Part shown: positions 33,456 through 42,679 of the stretch, in pieces
How the letters are laid out: each line of letters starts with the position of its first letter
How positions within the stretch are numbered: position 1 is the first letter of the stretch
Assembly: GCA_964528085.1 (NCBI GenBank)
Contig: CAZGRE010000007.1
Location: forward strand, 1 to 47,784
Source: B2-G16 sp964528085
Lineage (GTDB): Bacteria > Bipolaricaulota > Bipolaricaulia > UBA7950 > UBA9294
Direction: 5' to 3'
DNA: 47,784 nucleotides
Position numbers and translations under genes: made by a program
The notes under the pieces: model-generated
The model's input: only the letters and a program-made list of their open reading frames with translations
Databases searched by the model: none
Told to the model about the DNA's origin: nothing

Positions 33456-34190
33456 CTAGAGGTAGGACGAGATCTCGCTCTTAACCGAGTCGGTGATATC
33501 GACGAGGGTCGCTGCGTTCCTATATATGATCACGTTTTTCTTCCGCAGGACGAGGTCGTAGCCGTTCTTCAGCGCGACCTTCTCCGCCGCCTGAACGATC
33601 TTCACCGTCGCCGCTTGCGTCAGAAGCTGGTCGAGCTGAGTGAACGCGTTCTTCACCTGCTCATACCGGCTCTGAAACTCGAGGGGGTCGATGACCCCCA
33701 TCTTCGCCGTCGATACGAGATCCTTCATCTCGTCGATCAGCGGCTGTGCTTCCTCGCGGAGGCGCTGTAGATCGCTCTTTAAGTCAGCAAACCCATCCGA
33801 GGCGATCATCTTGTCGATCGTACCGATGTCGATCGTAAGCTGCGCGTCGAGGAGCTCGGCCTGCAGCTCGTTCATCTGCTTCTGATAATCGTCCTTGGAG
33901 ATCGTGCTGTTCAAAAACTCCTGTTGGAGTTGAGCGATCTCATCCTGCTTGTCCTTCGCCCGCTGGCGGAGATCACTGACCGCATTCAGGAACACGGTGA
34001 ACGCGTCCTCCGCATCGAGATAGGCGATCCTCAGCCCTCCGCCCGTCTGAAGTTCATCGACCTTCTTCTGAAGGGCGTTGAACGCGGCCTCATCGACTCC
34101 ACCTCCACCCGGAACGGCGAACTGAACGATCAACGCCCCCAGGGCGAGGAGTACCGCTAAACCAGAGACTACCCAACCACTCCGAGACAT
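33456..34190 (-). CDS. Skp/OmpH-like periplasmic chaperone
   Basis: 244 residues. A membrane anchor or signal (about 8-27) is followed by LRIAYLDAEDAFTVFLNAV, the OmpH start, a long charged helical/coiled-coil middle (QRAKDKQDEIAQLQQEFLN ... QKQMNELQAELLDAQ, 75-165) and the conserved end VKIVQAAEKVALKNGYDLVL then VDITDSVKSEI. Skp shields outer-membrane proteins until BamA inserts them. It is longer than E. coli Skp by about 80 residues, mostly in the arms. Lies 67 bases after bamA in the same direction. Confidence 0.85.
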   Translation of the reverse strand: MSRSGWVVSGLAVLLALGALIVQFAVPGGGGVDEAAFNALQKKVDELQTGGGLRIAYLDAEDAFTVFLNAVSDLRQRAKDKQDEIAQLQQEFLNSTISKDDYQKQMNELQAELLDAQLTIDIGTIDKMIASDGFADLKSDLQRLREEAQPLIDEMKDLVSTAKMGVIDPLEFQSRYEQVKNAFTQLDQLLTQAATVKIVQAAEKVALKNGYDLVLRKKNVIIYRNAATLVDITDSVKSEISSYL

Positions 34191-34257
34191 CTCGTCCCTC
34201 CTTATGAATCGACCATTACGGCCAGATTATAGAGATCCGCACCGCGATCGTCACCCA

Positions 34258-36414
34258 CTAGAACATCGGCCCGAAGCCGACGTCGAACCGCGGGATCCAG
34301 CTCATCTCGGGTCCGATGACCCAGATGAAATCCAAACGGAAGTAGAGCGATGCCGCATTTATCCCGATCTCGAGCCCGGTCGAAGCGAGGGCGTCATCGA
34401 GACAGACGGAATCGAGATCGACCCCGGCGTCGAAGAACGCTACGATCACCAATCCCTCGATCAGCTCCAGCCTCCCCTCAAAGTTGGAGATGAACATCCG
34501 TCCGACCGATCCCCCTTCAGCCCCGCGGACGGTCGTCTGTCCCCCGAGCTCGTAGGCGGCCATGGCGGGAAGATCCCCTCCGCTCCATCCGGCTTTGAAC
34601 CTGATCCCGAAGGTCTTCCTCTTCCCTTGAAATAGCGGCGAGTAAATGGAGCTGAAATCGATCCATGTCGCATCGACCTTCGTGTACTCCCTCCCGGCGG
34701 CGAATCCACCCGCCTTCTCGATGCTCACGATCCGCCTGCTCCCTCCCGTTGGAAAGTAAGGATCGTCGACGCTGTCGTAGACGAGTGAGATCCCGATCGA
34801 ATCGGTCGGGGTCCACCCTCCCACCTTCATCAGCCGTTCGGCCTCGTGCTTGTAGGTGAGGGAGAGGACGGTATAGTCAGCGACCGGATAGTCGAACGAC
34901 ATGCTTCCGCCGAGTGTCATGTAGGTACCGTCATCCGTCTCTTTCAGCTCGCGGTAGAGATCGAACCCGACGCGATCGAATCCCGGGAAGTAGGCGACGG
35001 TGCTGTAGCCGAGATCCCACGTGCTCGTCGTCGGTTCGGTCTCCACAAGGCCGCGGCTGTAACTGAGCGAGACATCCTGTCCGGTCCCCCATAGGTTCCT
35101 CTCCTCGATCGAGAGCTGACCGACGATCCCCCCGCTTTTCGGATCCAAGGCGAGCGACCCGTTCATCCCACCCAGGCGCTCCCTCTCCGTCACCACCACG
35201 GAGACGCGGACGCCGTCATCCCCCCACTCGGGGAGGATGTTCACCGAGCCGAAGTAGCGGAGGGAGTTGAGATTCTGATGGGCAACCTGAAGGGCATGCC
35301 TCGTGAGGATCTGGCCGGTCTTCAGACCGAGGTTTCGCATGATCACGTAGTCGTGCGTCCGGGTGTTACCGGAGAGGAGGATCTGGCCGATCTCCCCCTC
35401 CTCAACGCCGACCCGGAGGGTCCCCTCCTCGATGCCGAGGACTGAGAAACGGACCATTATGTAACCCGACTCATAATACAGGTCATACAGATTGGAGAGG
35501 ACGCGGAGGAAGGCGTAGTTGTCGAGCGGTTCGGACGGGATCGGTCCCAACGCGGCCTGAGCCACCCCTTGCGGGAACCACGTGACCCCGGTAAGCTCGA
35601 TCCTCTCCACCGACACCGGCGCATCGAGGAGATGCCGCTCGGTCAGCTTCCATGAGAGGATCACCGAATCCGGAGTCGGTCCTCCCTTGGGGACGACGTT
35701 GACATCGGTGAAATAGACGCTCCCCCGCAGGCGGGCAAGGACGCGCTGAAGATCGCTCTGCTGCAGGGGCTCGCCGAGCGGGATGTCGATCATCTCCTCT
35801 GCGACGGAGACGGGGACCGTCTCCAACCCCTCGATCCGGTTCCCGGCTATTAACACCTCGACGAACTCGATCGAGAGGGTCTCGCCAATCGCCACATCGC
35901 CGACCGTAACGAGGATGTATCCCCGATCGTTGTACTCGGATATGACGTCGTTCAGGGCGGATTTGAGCGAGTTTCGATTGAGGACCTCCCTCTTCTTTAC
36001 ACCGTCCTGACGAAGGATCTGACGGATCTTGGAGGTCGGCATCACCGGAAGTTCGAACAGCTTGATCCCGAAGAGCTCGTACGACTTCTTGTTTACGTTC
36101 CCCTTGATCTCGATCTTCCGAACGACCGGGTTTTCGACAACCCGGAACACGACCACCCCATCGTCGACGCGCGGGACGACCTCGCTGAACCAACCGAGAT
36201 CGAATATCGCCTGGGAAGCCTCCTTCAGGTCGGATTCAGTAACCTCGTCCCCGACCTCAAACCCGATCGCATCGACGACATCCCTCTGCCGTATCTCCAC
36301 GAGCCCCTCGACCTCTATCCCGGTCACCTTCACGGGAAAATCCGTCGCCAATGCCGAAACGGCGAGGCAGATCAGGGCGATGAACAGAACCCCTCCCGCG
36401 AACCGCTTCCTCAT
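34258..36414 (-). CDS. bamA: Outer membrane assembly factor BamA (Omp85)
   Basis: 718 residues; inserts beta-barrel proteins into the outer membrane. Signal peptide 1-23 (RKRFAGGVLFIALICLAVSA). A series of POTRA domains reaches about 390 (VTGIEVEGLVEIRQRDV, VRKIEIKGNVNKKSY, VLIAGNRIEGLE, VERIELTGVTWFP, GQILLSGNTRTHDYVIMR), and a 16-strand-type barrel follows (LSIEERNLWGTGQDVSLSYS, VYDSVDDPYFPTGGSRR, ending FDVGFGPMF with terminal Phe). The lid-loop motif is VRGAEGG near residue 627, where VRGF or VRGY is usual. It heads the envelope operon behind an extended -10 promoter. Confidence 0.95.
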   Translation of the reverse strand: MRKRFAGGVLFIALICLAVSALATDFPVKVTGIEVEGLVEIRQRDVVDAIGFEVGDEVTESDLKEASQAIFDLGWFSEVVPRVDDGVVVFRVVENPVVRKIEIKGNVNKKSYELFGIKLFELPVMPTSKIRQILRQDGVKKREVLNRNSLKSALNDVISEYNDRGYILVTVGDVAIGETLSIEFVEVLIAGNRIEGLETVPVSVAEEMIDIPLGEPLQQSDLQRVLARLRGSVYFTDVNVVPKGGPTPDSVILSWKLTERHLLDAPVSVERIELTGVTWFPQGVAQAALGPIPSEPLDNYAFLRVLSNLYDLYYESGYIMVRFSVLGIEEGTLRVGVEEGEIGQILLSGNTRTHDYVIMRNLGLKTGQILTRHALQVAHQNLNSLRYFGSVNILPEWGDDGVRVSVVVTERERLGGMNGSLALDPKSGGIVGQLSIEERNLWGTGQDVSLSYSRGLVETEPTTSTWDLGYSTVAYFPGFDRVGFDLYRELKETDDGTYMTLGGSMSFDYPVADYTVLSLTYKHEAERLMKVGGWTPTDSIGISLVYDSVDDPYFPTGGSRRIVSIEKAGGFAAGREYTKVDATWIDFSSIYSPLFQGKRKTFGIRFKAGWSGGDLPAMAAYELGGQTTVRGAEGGSVGRMFISNFEGRLELIEGLVIVAFFDAGVDLDSVCLDDALASTGLEIGINAASLYFRLDFIWVIGPEMSWIPRFDVGFGPMF

Positions 36415-36450
36415 ACGCTCCCTCCTCTTATGAGCTTAAAAGCAAAAACC

Positions 36451-36459
36451 ACTATACCA
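36451..36459 (-). promoter_or_regulatory. Extended -10 promoter for the bamA envelope operon
   Basis: TGGTATAGT on the minus strand (36459-36451) is an extended -10 element (TGN plus TATAGT, five of six) 36 bases before the bamA ATG, which has an AGGAGGGAG ribosome-binding site. No good -35 box is seen, which extended -10 promoters can tolerate. The upstream gene ends at 36548. Confidence 0.45.
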
Positions 36460-36547
36460 TAAAACCGGATCCGGCCTCATCCGCCCTCGAATCGAGCGGA
36501 TCAAAAAATACCAGCCAAATATGTTTTTTTCGTGAACGGTCGATCCA

Positions 36548-38086
36548 TCACCCGCCGAGGTCAGCGGCGGCGGTCCGGTACTGGATCGCCTCGGCGACGT
36601 GCGCCGCCTCAATCCTCTCCTTAGCCTCGAGGTCGGCGATCGTCCGCGCCACGCGGAGGATCCGAACGTGCGCCCGTGCACTCAGCGAGAACCGGGCGAC
36701 CGCCCGCTTCAAGATCGAACTGGCCTCCTCGTCTAGCGTGCAGTACCTGCGCACCCCGGCCGAATCGAGCTGAGCATTGGAGAAGACCCCGGGCTCGCCC
36801 CTCATCCGTTCCCATTGTATCCGCCTCGCTGCTGCCACGCGAGAGCGGACCGACATCGACGACTCTCCCCTGCTGGCTCCGAACAGATCGTCGATCGGGA
36901 GGCGGGGGACCTCGACGAAGATATCGATCCGGTCGAGGAACGGGCCGGAGAGCCTCTTTCGGTAGCGCTGCACGTCGCTGAGCGAACAAGTACACGGACG
37001 GACCGGATCGCCGAGGAATCCGCACGGGCACGGGTTCATCGCCGCCACGAGCATGAACGACGCCGGATAGCGGACGGATACGCCGGCGCGCGAGATGAGT
37101 ATCGCGCGATCCTCGAGCGGCTGGCGGAGGGTCTCGAGGACGCGGCGATCGAACTCGGGGAGCTCATCGAGGAAGAGGACGCCGTGATGGGCGAGGGTTA
37201 TCTCCCCCGGGCCGGGGAGGGTGTGTCCCCCTCCGACCATCCCGGCGTACGATATCGTGTGATGCGGGGCGCGGAACGGCCGGCGGACGACGAGGGATCC
37301 CCCCCGTTCCAGGAGGCCGGCGATGCTGTAGATCCGCGTCACCTCAAGCGCCTCGTCGAGGGTGAGGGGAGGGAGGAGCTCGGGGAGACAGCGGGCGAGG
37401 AGGCTCTTCCCCGCCCCGGGAGGCCCGATCATCAGCAGATTGTGCCCGCCGGCGGCGGCAACCTCTAGGGCCCGCTTCGCCTGCGCTTGGCCGCGGATCT
37501 CGGCGATGTCGTTTTTGATCGTCTCCGGCTCCCCTGCGAGAAGGGGGTGCGGATCGCAGGCGAGCGGAGGGATATCCTCCTCCCCACGGAGGAAGCGGAC
37601 GAGCTCGCCGAGTGTCCGCACCGGGTAGACGGAGATCCCATCGACGAGGGCGGCCTCGGCCCCGTTCTCCTCAGGGACGACGACCTTGGCGATCCCTCCC
37701 TCCGCCGCTCCGATGGCGATCGGTAGGACGCCGGGGACGCCGTGGACCTCACCGTTCAGGGCGAGCTCGCCGACGAGGAGGAGCCGCTCGCGCGGCGCGG
37801 GGAGCTGGCCGGAGGCGATCAGGATCGCCGCCGCGATCGGGAGGTCGAACCCCGCCCCCTCCTTCCGGAGATCGGCCGGGGCGAGGTTCGCCGTGATCCG
37901 ACCGGACGGGAAGGAGAGCCCCGCGTTCTTGATCGCGCTTCGGATCCGGTCGCGGCTCTCGGATACCTCCTTCTCCGGGAGGCCGACGACCTGAAACGCG
38001 GGAAGGCCGTCTGCGATATCGCATTGGACCTCGATCAGCCGCGCCTCAATCCCGAGGACGGCTCCGCTCACAAGCCGGGCGAACAT
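36548..38086 (-). CDS. comM: ComM/YifB-family Mg-chelatase-like AAA+ ATPase
   Basis: 512 residues. Lon-protease-like N-terminal domain (SGAVLGIEARLIEVQCDIA, FQVVGLPEKEVSESRDRIRS, LAPADLRKEGAGFDLPIA). AAA+ core: Walker A MIGPPGAGKSLLARCLPELL near residue 220, Walker B LFLDELPEF, then the cysteine cluster NPCPCGFLGDPVRPCTCSL. A C-terminal lid follows (SLSARAHVRILRVARTIADL). ComM is a branch-migration helicase that helps homologous recombination in natural transformation. It begins three bases after yraN, which is a common pairing. Confidence 0.94.
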   Translation of the reverse strand: MFARLVSGAVLGIEARLIEVQCDIADGLPAFQVVGLPEKEVSESRDRIRSAIKNAGLSFPSGRITANLAPADLRKEGAGFDLPIAAAILIASGQLPAPRERLLLVGELALNGEVHGVPGVLPIAIGAAEGGIAKVVVPEENGAEAALVDGISVYPVRTLGELVRFLRGEEDIPPLACDPHPLLAGEPETIKNDIAEIRGQAQAKRALEVAAAGGHNLLMIGPPGAGKSLLARCLPELLPPLTLDEALEVTRIYSIAGLLERGGSLVVRRPFRAPHHTISYAGMVGGGHTLPGPGEITLAHHGVLFLDELPEFDRRVLETLRQPLEDRAILISRAGVSVRYPASFMLVAAMNPCPCGFLGDPVRPCTCSLSDVQRYRKRLSGPFLDRIDIFVEVPRLPIDDLFGASRGESSMSVRSRVAAARRIQWERMRGEPGVFSNAQLDSAGVRRYCTLDEEASSILKRAVARFSLSARAHVRILRVARTIADLEAKERIEAAHVAEAIQYRTAAADLGG

Positions 38087-38089
38087 CGC

Positions 38090-38428
38090 TCAATCGACCC
38101 TGAACGCATCCTTGTACAGCCGGACCGATTCACCGACAAACGCAACCACATCGAACCTTGCGGGAAGCTGCGCCCCTGTCTGCTGGATGAACATCCGGGC
38201 TGCCGATACAAGCCTCCCCTGCTTCACCGGATCGACCGCCGCCTCCGGTCCGCCGAACCGTCCGCTCGCGCGCGCCTTCACCTCAACAAAGACGAGGACA
38301 TCCCGATCGCGGGCGACGATGTCGATCTCCCCGAACCGGCACCGCCAGTTCCGCGCCACGATCTCGTATCCCAGATCCTTCAAGTATCGGCAGGCCCTCT
38401 CCTCGGCCTCGCCACCCGTCAGTCCCAT
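38090..38428 (-). CDS. yraN: YraN (UPF0102) family nuclease-like protein
   Basis: 112 residues, full length for the family. A PD-(D/E)xK-type core is seen: GGEAEERACRYLKDLGYEI, NWRCRFGEIDIVARDRDVL with the conserved Glu and Asp, and VFVEVKARASGRFGGPEAAV with the ExK pair. Function is uncertain; it resembles Holliday junction resolvases and often adjoins comM, as here. Confidence 0.92.
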   Translation of the reverse strand: MGLTGGEAEERACRYLKDLGYEIVARNWRCRFGEIDIVARDRDVLVFVEVKARASGRFGGPEAAVDPVKQGRLVSAARMFIQQTGAQLPARFDVVAFVGESVRLYKDAFRVD

Positions 38429-38441
38429 ACCCTGTATCGTC

Positions 38442-38474
38442 TGTTATAATACCTTCCACGACGCTCCGCGTTCA
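38442..38474 (-). promoter_or_regulatory. Candidate promoter for yraN-comM
   Basis: Minus-strand TGAACG (38474-38469) and TATTAT (38451-38446) with 17 bases between, or the overlapping TATAAC at 38447-38442. Start codon at 38428. Tentative because two registers are possible. Confidence 0.35.
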
Positions 38475-38485
38475 ACCCTCACCGA

Positions 38486-38514
38486 TTGCGGGTATCGAAC
38501 CGGAACGGTATAAT
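38486..38514 (+). promoter_or_regulatory. Promoter for the mtaD-like amidohydrolase gene
   Basis: TTGCGG (38486-38491) and a perfect TATAAT (38509-38514), spacer 17 bases, 31 bases before the ATG at 38546. It is divergent from the yraN promoter in a 117-base spacer. Confidence 0.5.
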
Positions 38515-38545
38515 CGACCGTCAACGAGTGATGAATGAGGAATGA

Positions 38546-39820
38546 ATGGGAACGGTCCTGAGGAACATCCGACCGATCACCGGTCGACCCCGTACGCTTC
38601 ACGCCCGTATCGAAGGGAAGGTCTTTACGGAGGTGTCAAACCGGGAGATCGCACCGAAACCGGGTGAGCCGGTCATCGATGGAGCGGGGAAGCTCGCGTT
38701 TTCGGGGTTTGTAAACGCGCACACGCACCTGGCGATGGTCATACTCCGGGGTCTGGCCGACGACGTCCCATTAAACGTATGGCTGAACGAGTACATCTGG
38801 CCGATCGAGCGCTCCCTCAAGCCGGAGGACGTCTACTGGGGGACCCTCCTTGCGATCGCCGAGGCGATCCGGGGGGGGACGACGGGGGTCGCCGACATGT
38901 ACTTCCACACCGATCAGGTCGGCCGCGCCGTGGAAGAGAGCGGGATCCGCGCCGTCCTCTCCTACGGGCTGATCGCCGATTCACTCGATGACAAAGGGAG
39001 ATCGGAGCTCGCCGCTGCGACGGACGCGGTCAGGCGGTGGAACGGAGTGGACGACGGGAGGATAAAGGGAGCGATCAGCCCTCACGCCGTCTACACGTGC
39101 GGGAAGGACGTCTGGAGGAGGGCGATCGAGGAGGCGGAGAGGCTCGACGTCCCGATCCACACCCACCTCTCCGAATCGCAACAAGAGGTCGAGGGATGGA
39201 GGAGGAGGACGGGGTTGAGCCCGGTCGAATACCTCGATTCGCTCGGAGTGTTCCACGTCAGGACGCTCGCCGCCCACTGCGTCCACGTCGACGAGAAGGA
39301 GATGGAGATCCTCGCCGAACGGGGGGTAAGCGTCGCCCACTGCCCGAAGAGCAACGCAAAGCTGGGGAACGGGATCGCACCGGTGAACCGGATGCGCGAG
39401 CTCGGGATCAACGTGGCGATCGGGACGGACGGGGCCGCGTCGAACAACCGGCTCGACATGCTCGAGGAGCTCCGCTGCGCCCTTTTCCTCCAGCGGGCGC
39501 GAGAAGGGGACCCGATGCGACCATCGGCGGCCGATGCACTCGCGATGGCGACCGACGCCGGGAGGGAGGCCCTTTCCCTCCCCTCGGGAGAGATGAAGGT
39601 GGGCGAGAGGGCGGACCTCGTCCTGATCGACGCCGAGGGGTTGAGCGCCACCCCGCAGCACGATCCGACGGCGACGATCGTCTACGCAGCAGGATCGGCG
39701 GAGGTCACCGACGTGATCGTCGACGGCCGACCGCTCATGAGGAACGGAGAGCTCCTCACGATCGATGAGGAGAAGGCAAAATCGGAGGTAACCCGCCTGC
39801 TTCGCAGGCTGAAAGGCTGA
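38546..39820 (+). CDS. mtaD: Amidohydrolase, 5-methylthioadenosine/S-adenosylhomocysteine deaminase-like
   Basis: 424 residues, metal-dependent TIM barrel. Metal ligands: His59 and His61 in NAHTHLAM, His205/His207 in HTHLSESQQE, a third His in AAHCVHV, and Asp295 in GTDGAASNN. The barrel is capped by beta-sandwich ends (LRNIRPITG; ADLVLIDAEG ... DVIVDGRPLM). Family members deaminate methylthioadenosine, S-adenosylhomocysteine or adenosine in the methionine-salvage network; some related proteins act on guanine or triazines, so the substrate call is moderate. It precedes rpsO by 56 bases and may share its transcript. Confidence 0.85.
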   Translation: MGTVLRNIRPITGRPRTLHARIEGKVFTEVSNREIAPKPGEPVIDGAGKLAFSGFVNAHTHLAMVILRGLADDVPLNVWLNEYIWPIERSLKPEDVYWGTLLAIAEAIRGGTTGVADMYFHTDQVGRAVEESGIRAVLSYGLIADSLDDKGRSELAAATDAVRRWNGVDDGRIKGAISPHAVYTCGKDVWRRAIEEAERLDVPIHTHLSESQQEVEGWRRRTGLSPVEYLDSLGVFHVRTLAAHCVHVDEKEMEILAERGVSVAHCPKSNAKLGNGIAPVNRMRELGINVAIGTDGAASNNRLDMLEELRCALFLQRAREGDPMRPSAADALAMATDAGREALSLPSGEMKVGERADLVLIDAEGLSATPQHDPTATIVYAAGSAEVTDVIVDGRPLMRNGELLTIDEEKAKSEVTRLLRRLKG

Positions 39821-39876
39821 TCAACCCCGCCTGGGTCGGTGGGATCACCCCTACTCGGACGGGGAAAGGAGAGAGG

Positions 39877-40149
39877 ATGGGACTGTCAGTAGAGAGGAAG
39901 TCGGAGATCATCAGGGAGTTTCAAAAGGGAGAAAAGGACACCGGTTCTGCGGCCGTTCAGGTCGCTATCCTGACCGAACGGATCAGGGAGCTGACCGAGC
40001 ACTTGGGAGTGCATAAGAAGGACTTCAGCGCACAGCGCGGGCTGCGGAAGATGGTCGGCCAACGGCGCCGCCTGTTGAAGTACATCAAGCGGCGCGACTT
40101 AACAGCCTATCGAGAGCTAATAGAGAAATTAGGAATCAGAGGAGTTTAG
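39877..40149 (+). CDS. rpsO: Ribosomal protein S15
   Basis: 90 residues, full length. Binds 16S rRNA in the platform of the 30S subunit. Typical stretches are DTGSAAVQVAILTERIRELTEHL, HKKDFSAQRGLRKMVGQRRR and LLKYIKRRD. GGAGAGAGG precedes the ATG. The pair rpsO-pnp is widely conserved, and pnp starts seven bases after its stop. S15 commonly represses its own mRNA, but no clear binding structure could be assigned here. Confidence 0.98.
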   Translation: MGLSVERKSEIIREFQKGEKDTGSAAVQVAILTERIRELTEHLGVHKKDFSAQRGLRKMVGQRRRLLKYIKRRDLTAYRELIEKLGIRGV

Positions 40150-40156
40150 ATCACAC

Positions 40157-42679
40157 ATGTATATTCGTGAAAATATCCAGTTCAATGGGAAAGAACTCGC
40201 CCTGGAGACGGGGCAGATCGCCCGGCAGGCGGATGGGGCGGTCCTGGCAACCTACGGTGACACGCATGTCCTCGTCACCGCCGTTACGGCAGAACCACGG
40301 GAAGACATAGATTACTTCCCGTTGCGCGTCGATTACGAAGAGAGGTTTTATGCGAGCGGGAAGATCCCGGGAGGATTCTTCAAGCGGGAGGGGAGGCCGA
40401 GCGATGTCGCCGTCCTGAGCGGGAGGATGATCGATCGCCCGATCCGCCCCCTCTTCCCGAAGGGGTACAAGGACGAGGTGCAGATCGTCGCCACCGTCCT
40501 ATCGGCCGAGCCGGACTGCCCCCCGAACGTCCTGGCGATCATCGGGGCGTCGGCGGCGCTGATGCTCTCGGATGCGCCGTTCAACGGCCCGATCGCCGGC
40601 GTGAAAGTGGGGAGGAAGGACGGGAGGTTCGTCGTCAACCCGGATGCCGAGACGCTCGAGACAAGCGGGGTCGACATCACCGTCGCCGGGACGAAGGAGA
40701 CGGTGACAATGGTCGAGGGGATGATGGACGAGCTCTCCGAATCCGAGGTGGTGGAGGCGATCGACGTCGCCCACCGGGCGATCCGCGAGCTGATCGCCCT
40801 GCAGGAGCGGTTCGTCGCCCGCGTCAATCCGAGGAAGAAGGAGTTCGTGGAGAAACCGGAGGACCGCGAGCTGATCGAACGGATCAGGACGATTGTCTGG
40901 AGCGGATTCTCCGATCTTCACGCCCTCAGCTCGAAGCAGGCACGGAGCGATCGCGTCGACGAGCTGAAGAAGGAGGCGGTCGAGCGGCTCGTCCCGGCCG
41001 GGCTGAACGTGGAGGAGGCGGCGGCGCAGGCGAAGAACGTGGAGGAGGCGGTCGAGTCGCTCCTCAAGGATTACATGCGCGAACAGATCCTCGAGCGCGG
41101 CCTCAGGCTCGACGGACGGAGGCCGGAGGAGATCCGGCCGGTCAGCTGCCGGGTCGGCGTCCTCCCGCGGACGCACGGATCGGCGCTGTTCACCCGCGGA
41201 GAGACGCAGAGCCTCGGGATCGTCACCCTCGGCGCAACCCGGACCGACGAGCAGATCATCGACCAGATGATGTACGACGGGAGGAAGCGGTTTATGCTCC
41301 ACTACAACTTCCCGCCGTACTCGGTCGGGGAGGTCGGGCGGCTAGGGTCCCCGAGTCGGCGCTCGATCGGGCACGGTTATCTCGCCGAGAACTCGCTCCG
41401 CTGCGTCATGCCGAGTGAGGAGGAGTTCCCGTACGTCGTCCGCGTCGTGTCGGAGATCCTCGAGTCGAACGGCTCGTCGTCGATGGCGACCGTGTGCAGC
41501 GCGTCGCTGGCGATGATGGACGCCGGCGTCCCGATCAAGAAGGCGGTCGCAGGGATCGCCATGGGGATGATCGAGGACCCGGATTCCGGCCGCCGCGTCA
41601 TCCTGACCGACATCCAAGGGGCTGAGGACCACTACGGAGACATGGACTTCAAGGTCGTCGGGACGAGGGACGGGGTCACCGGATTCCAGCTCGACGTCAA
41701 GGTCGGAGGGATCGACAGCGCGACGATGCGCGACGCCCTCGAACAGGCGCGGCGGGCGCGGCTCGCCATCCTCGACGAGATGGACCGGACGATCCCCGAA
41801 CCGCGGCGCGAGCTCTCCCCTTACGCCCCGAAGCTCGTCACGATAACGATCCCGATCGAGAAGATCGGGCTCGTCATCGGACCGGGTGGGAAGATGATCC
41901 GGCAGATCATCGAGGAGACCGGGGCCGAGATCGACATCCACGACGACGGAACGATCAAGATAGCCGGGCCGAACGAGGAATCGGTCGCCGCCGCCCGGAA
42001 GTGGATCGAGGACATGACCGAGGAGCTCGAGGTCGGGAGCAGGTTCAAGACCCACGTCACCCGCGTCGTCGACTTCGGCGCCTTCGTCGAGCTGAAGAAC
42101 GGGAGCGAGGGGCTGGTCCACGTCTCGAACCTCGCCCCGGGCTACGTGGAGAACGTCCGCGACATCGTCAAGCCGGGGGACGAGATCACAATCGAGGTGA
42201 TCGGCGAGGACAAGATGGGCCGGCCCGACCTCCGCCGCGTCGCAGAAGAGGGGGAGGAGGCCCCCCGGGATGCCGGGCCGAGGCGGCCGCACAAGGAGCG
42301 CGGAGGTCGGAGGGAGGAGCATCGGCCGAAAGAGGAGCGCCCGCAGGCGGCCCCGACGATCAAGGCGGGAGATATCGTGGAGGGGACGGTGACGAACACG
42401 ACCGACTACGGCGCGTTCGTCGAACTCGCCCCGGATGTCACCGGCCTGATCCACATATCCGCCCTGTCCGACGACTACGTCCGTCGGGTCACCGACGTCG
42501 TCCGGCCGGGGGATCGGGTGAAGGTCGAGGTCGTGAACGTCGACGAACGCGGCCGGTACAAGCTCCGCCGGATCATCCCCGAATCGGAGCGGGCGAAGGC
42601 GAAGGAGGAGAAGGAGCGCGAACCGGCCCCGGAGAAGGAAGCGGAGGAGGAGCCGGCAGGGTTCGAGGATCGGTGGTAA
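40157..42679 (+). CDS. pnp: Polynucleotide phosphorylase with KH and two S1 domains
   Basis: 840 residues against about 700 usually. Phosphorolytic 3'-5' exoribonuclease of the RNA degradosome. Two RNase PH cores (1-220 with YFPLRVDYEERFYASGKIPGG and SGRMIDRPIRPLFPKGY; about 310-550 with RTHGSALFTRGETQSL and DIQGAEDHYGDMDFKVVGT), a KH domain (about 555-615, IGLVIGPGGKMIRQIIEETG), S1 domain one (626-695, VVDFGAFVELKNGSEGLVHVS), a charged Pro/Arg/Glu linker, and a second S1 domain (736-805, TTDYGAFVELAPDVTGLIHI), then an acidic Glu/Lys tail. The extra S1 is the notable part. Its stop overlaps the start of the M16 peptidase gene. Confidence 0.97.
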   Translation: MYIRENIQFNGKELALETGQIARQADGAVLATYGDTHVLVTAVTAEPREDIDYFPLRVDYEERFYASGKIPGGFFKREGRPSDVAVLSGRMIDRPIRPLFPKGYKDEVQIVATVLSAEPDCPPNVLAIIGASAALMLSDAPFNGPIAGVKVGRKDGRFVVNPDAETLETSGVDITVAGTKETVTMVEGMMDELSESEVVEAIDVAHRAIRELIALQERFVARVNPRKKEFVEKPEDRELIERIRTIVWSGFSDLHALSSKQARSDRVDELKKEAVERLVPAGLNVEEAAAQAKNVEEAVESLLKDYMREQILERGLRLDGRRPEEIRPVSCRVGVLPRTHGSALFTRGETQSLGIVTLGATRTDEQIIDQMMYDGRKRFMLHYNFPPYSVGEVGRLGSPSRRSIGHGYLAENSLRCVMPSEEEFPYVVRVVSEILESNGSSSMATVCSASLAMMDAGVPIKKAVAGIAMGMIEDPDSGRRVILTDIQGAEDHYGDMDFKVVGTRDGVTGFQLDVKVGGIDSATMRDALEQARRARLAILDEMDRTIPEPRRELSPYAPKLVTITIPIEKIGLVIGPGGKMIRQIIEETGAEIDIHDDGTIKIAGPNEESVAAARKWIEDMTEELEVGSRFKTHVTRVVDFGAFVELKNGSEGLVHVSNLAPGYVENVRDIVKPGDEITIEVIGEDKMGRPDLRRVAEEGEEAPRDAGPRRPHKERGGRREEHRPKEERPQAAPTIKAGDIVEGTVTNTTDYGAFVELAPDVTGLIHISALSDDYVRRVTDVVRPGDRVKVEVVNVDERGRYKLRRIIPESERAKAKEEKEREPAPEKEAEEEPAGFEDRW

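Noticed and set aside
36480..36520. ATCCG...CGGAT imperfect hairpin in the comM-bamA spacer as a terminator
   Set aside because: The stem has a bulge and is not followed by a T-run in the minus direction.
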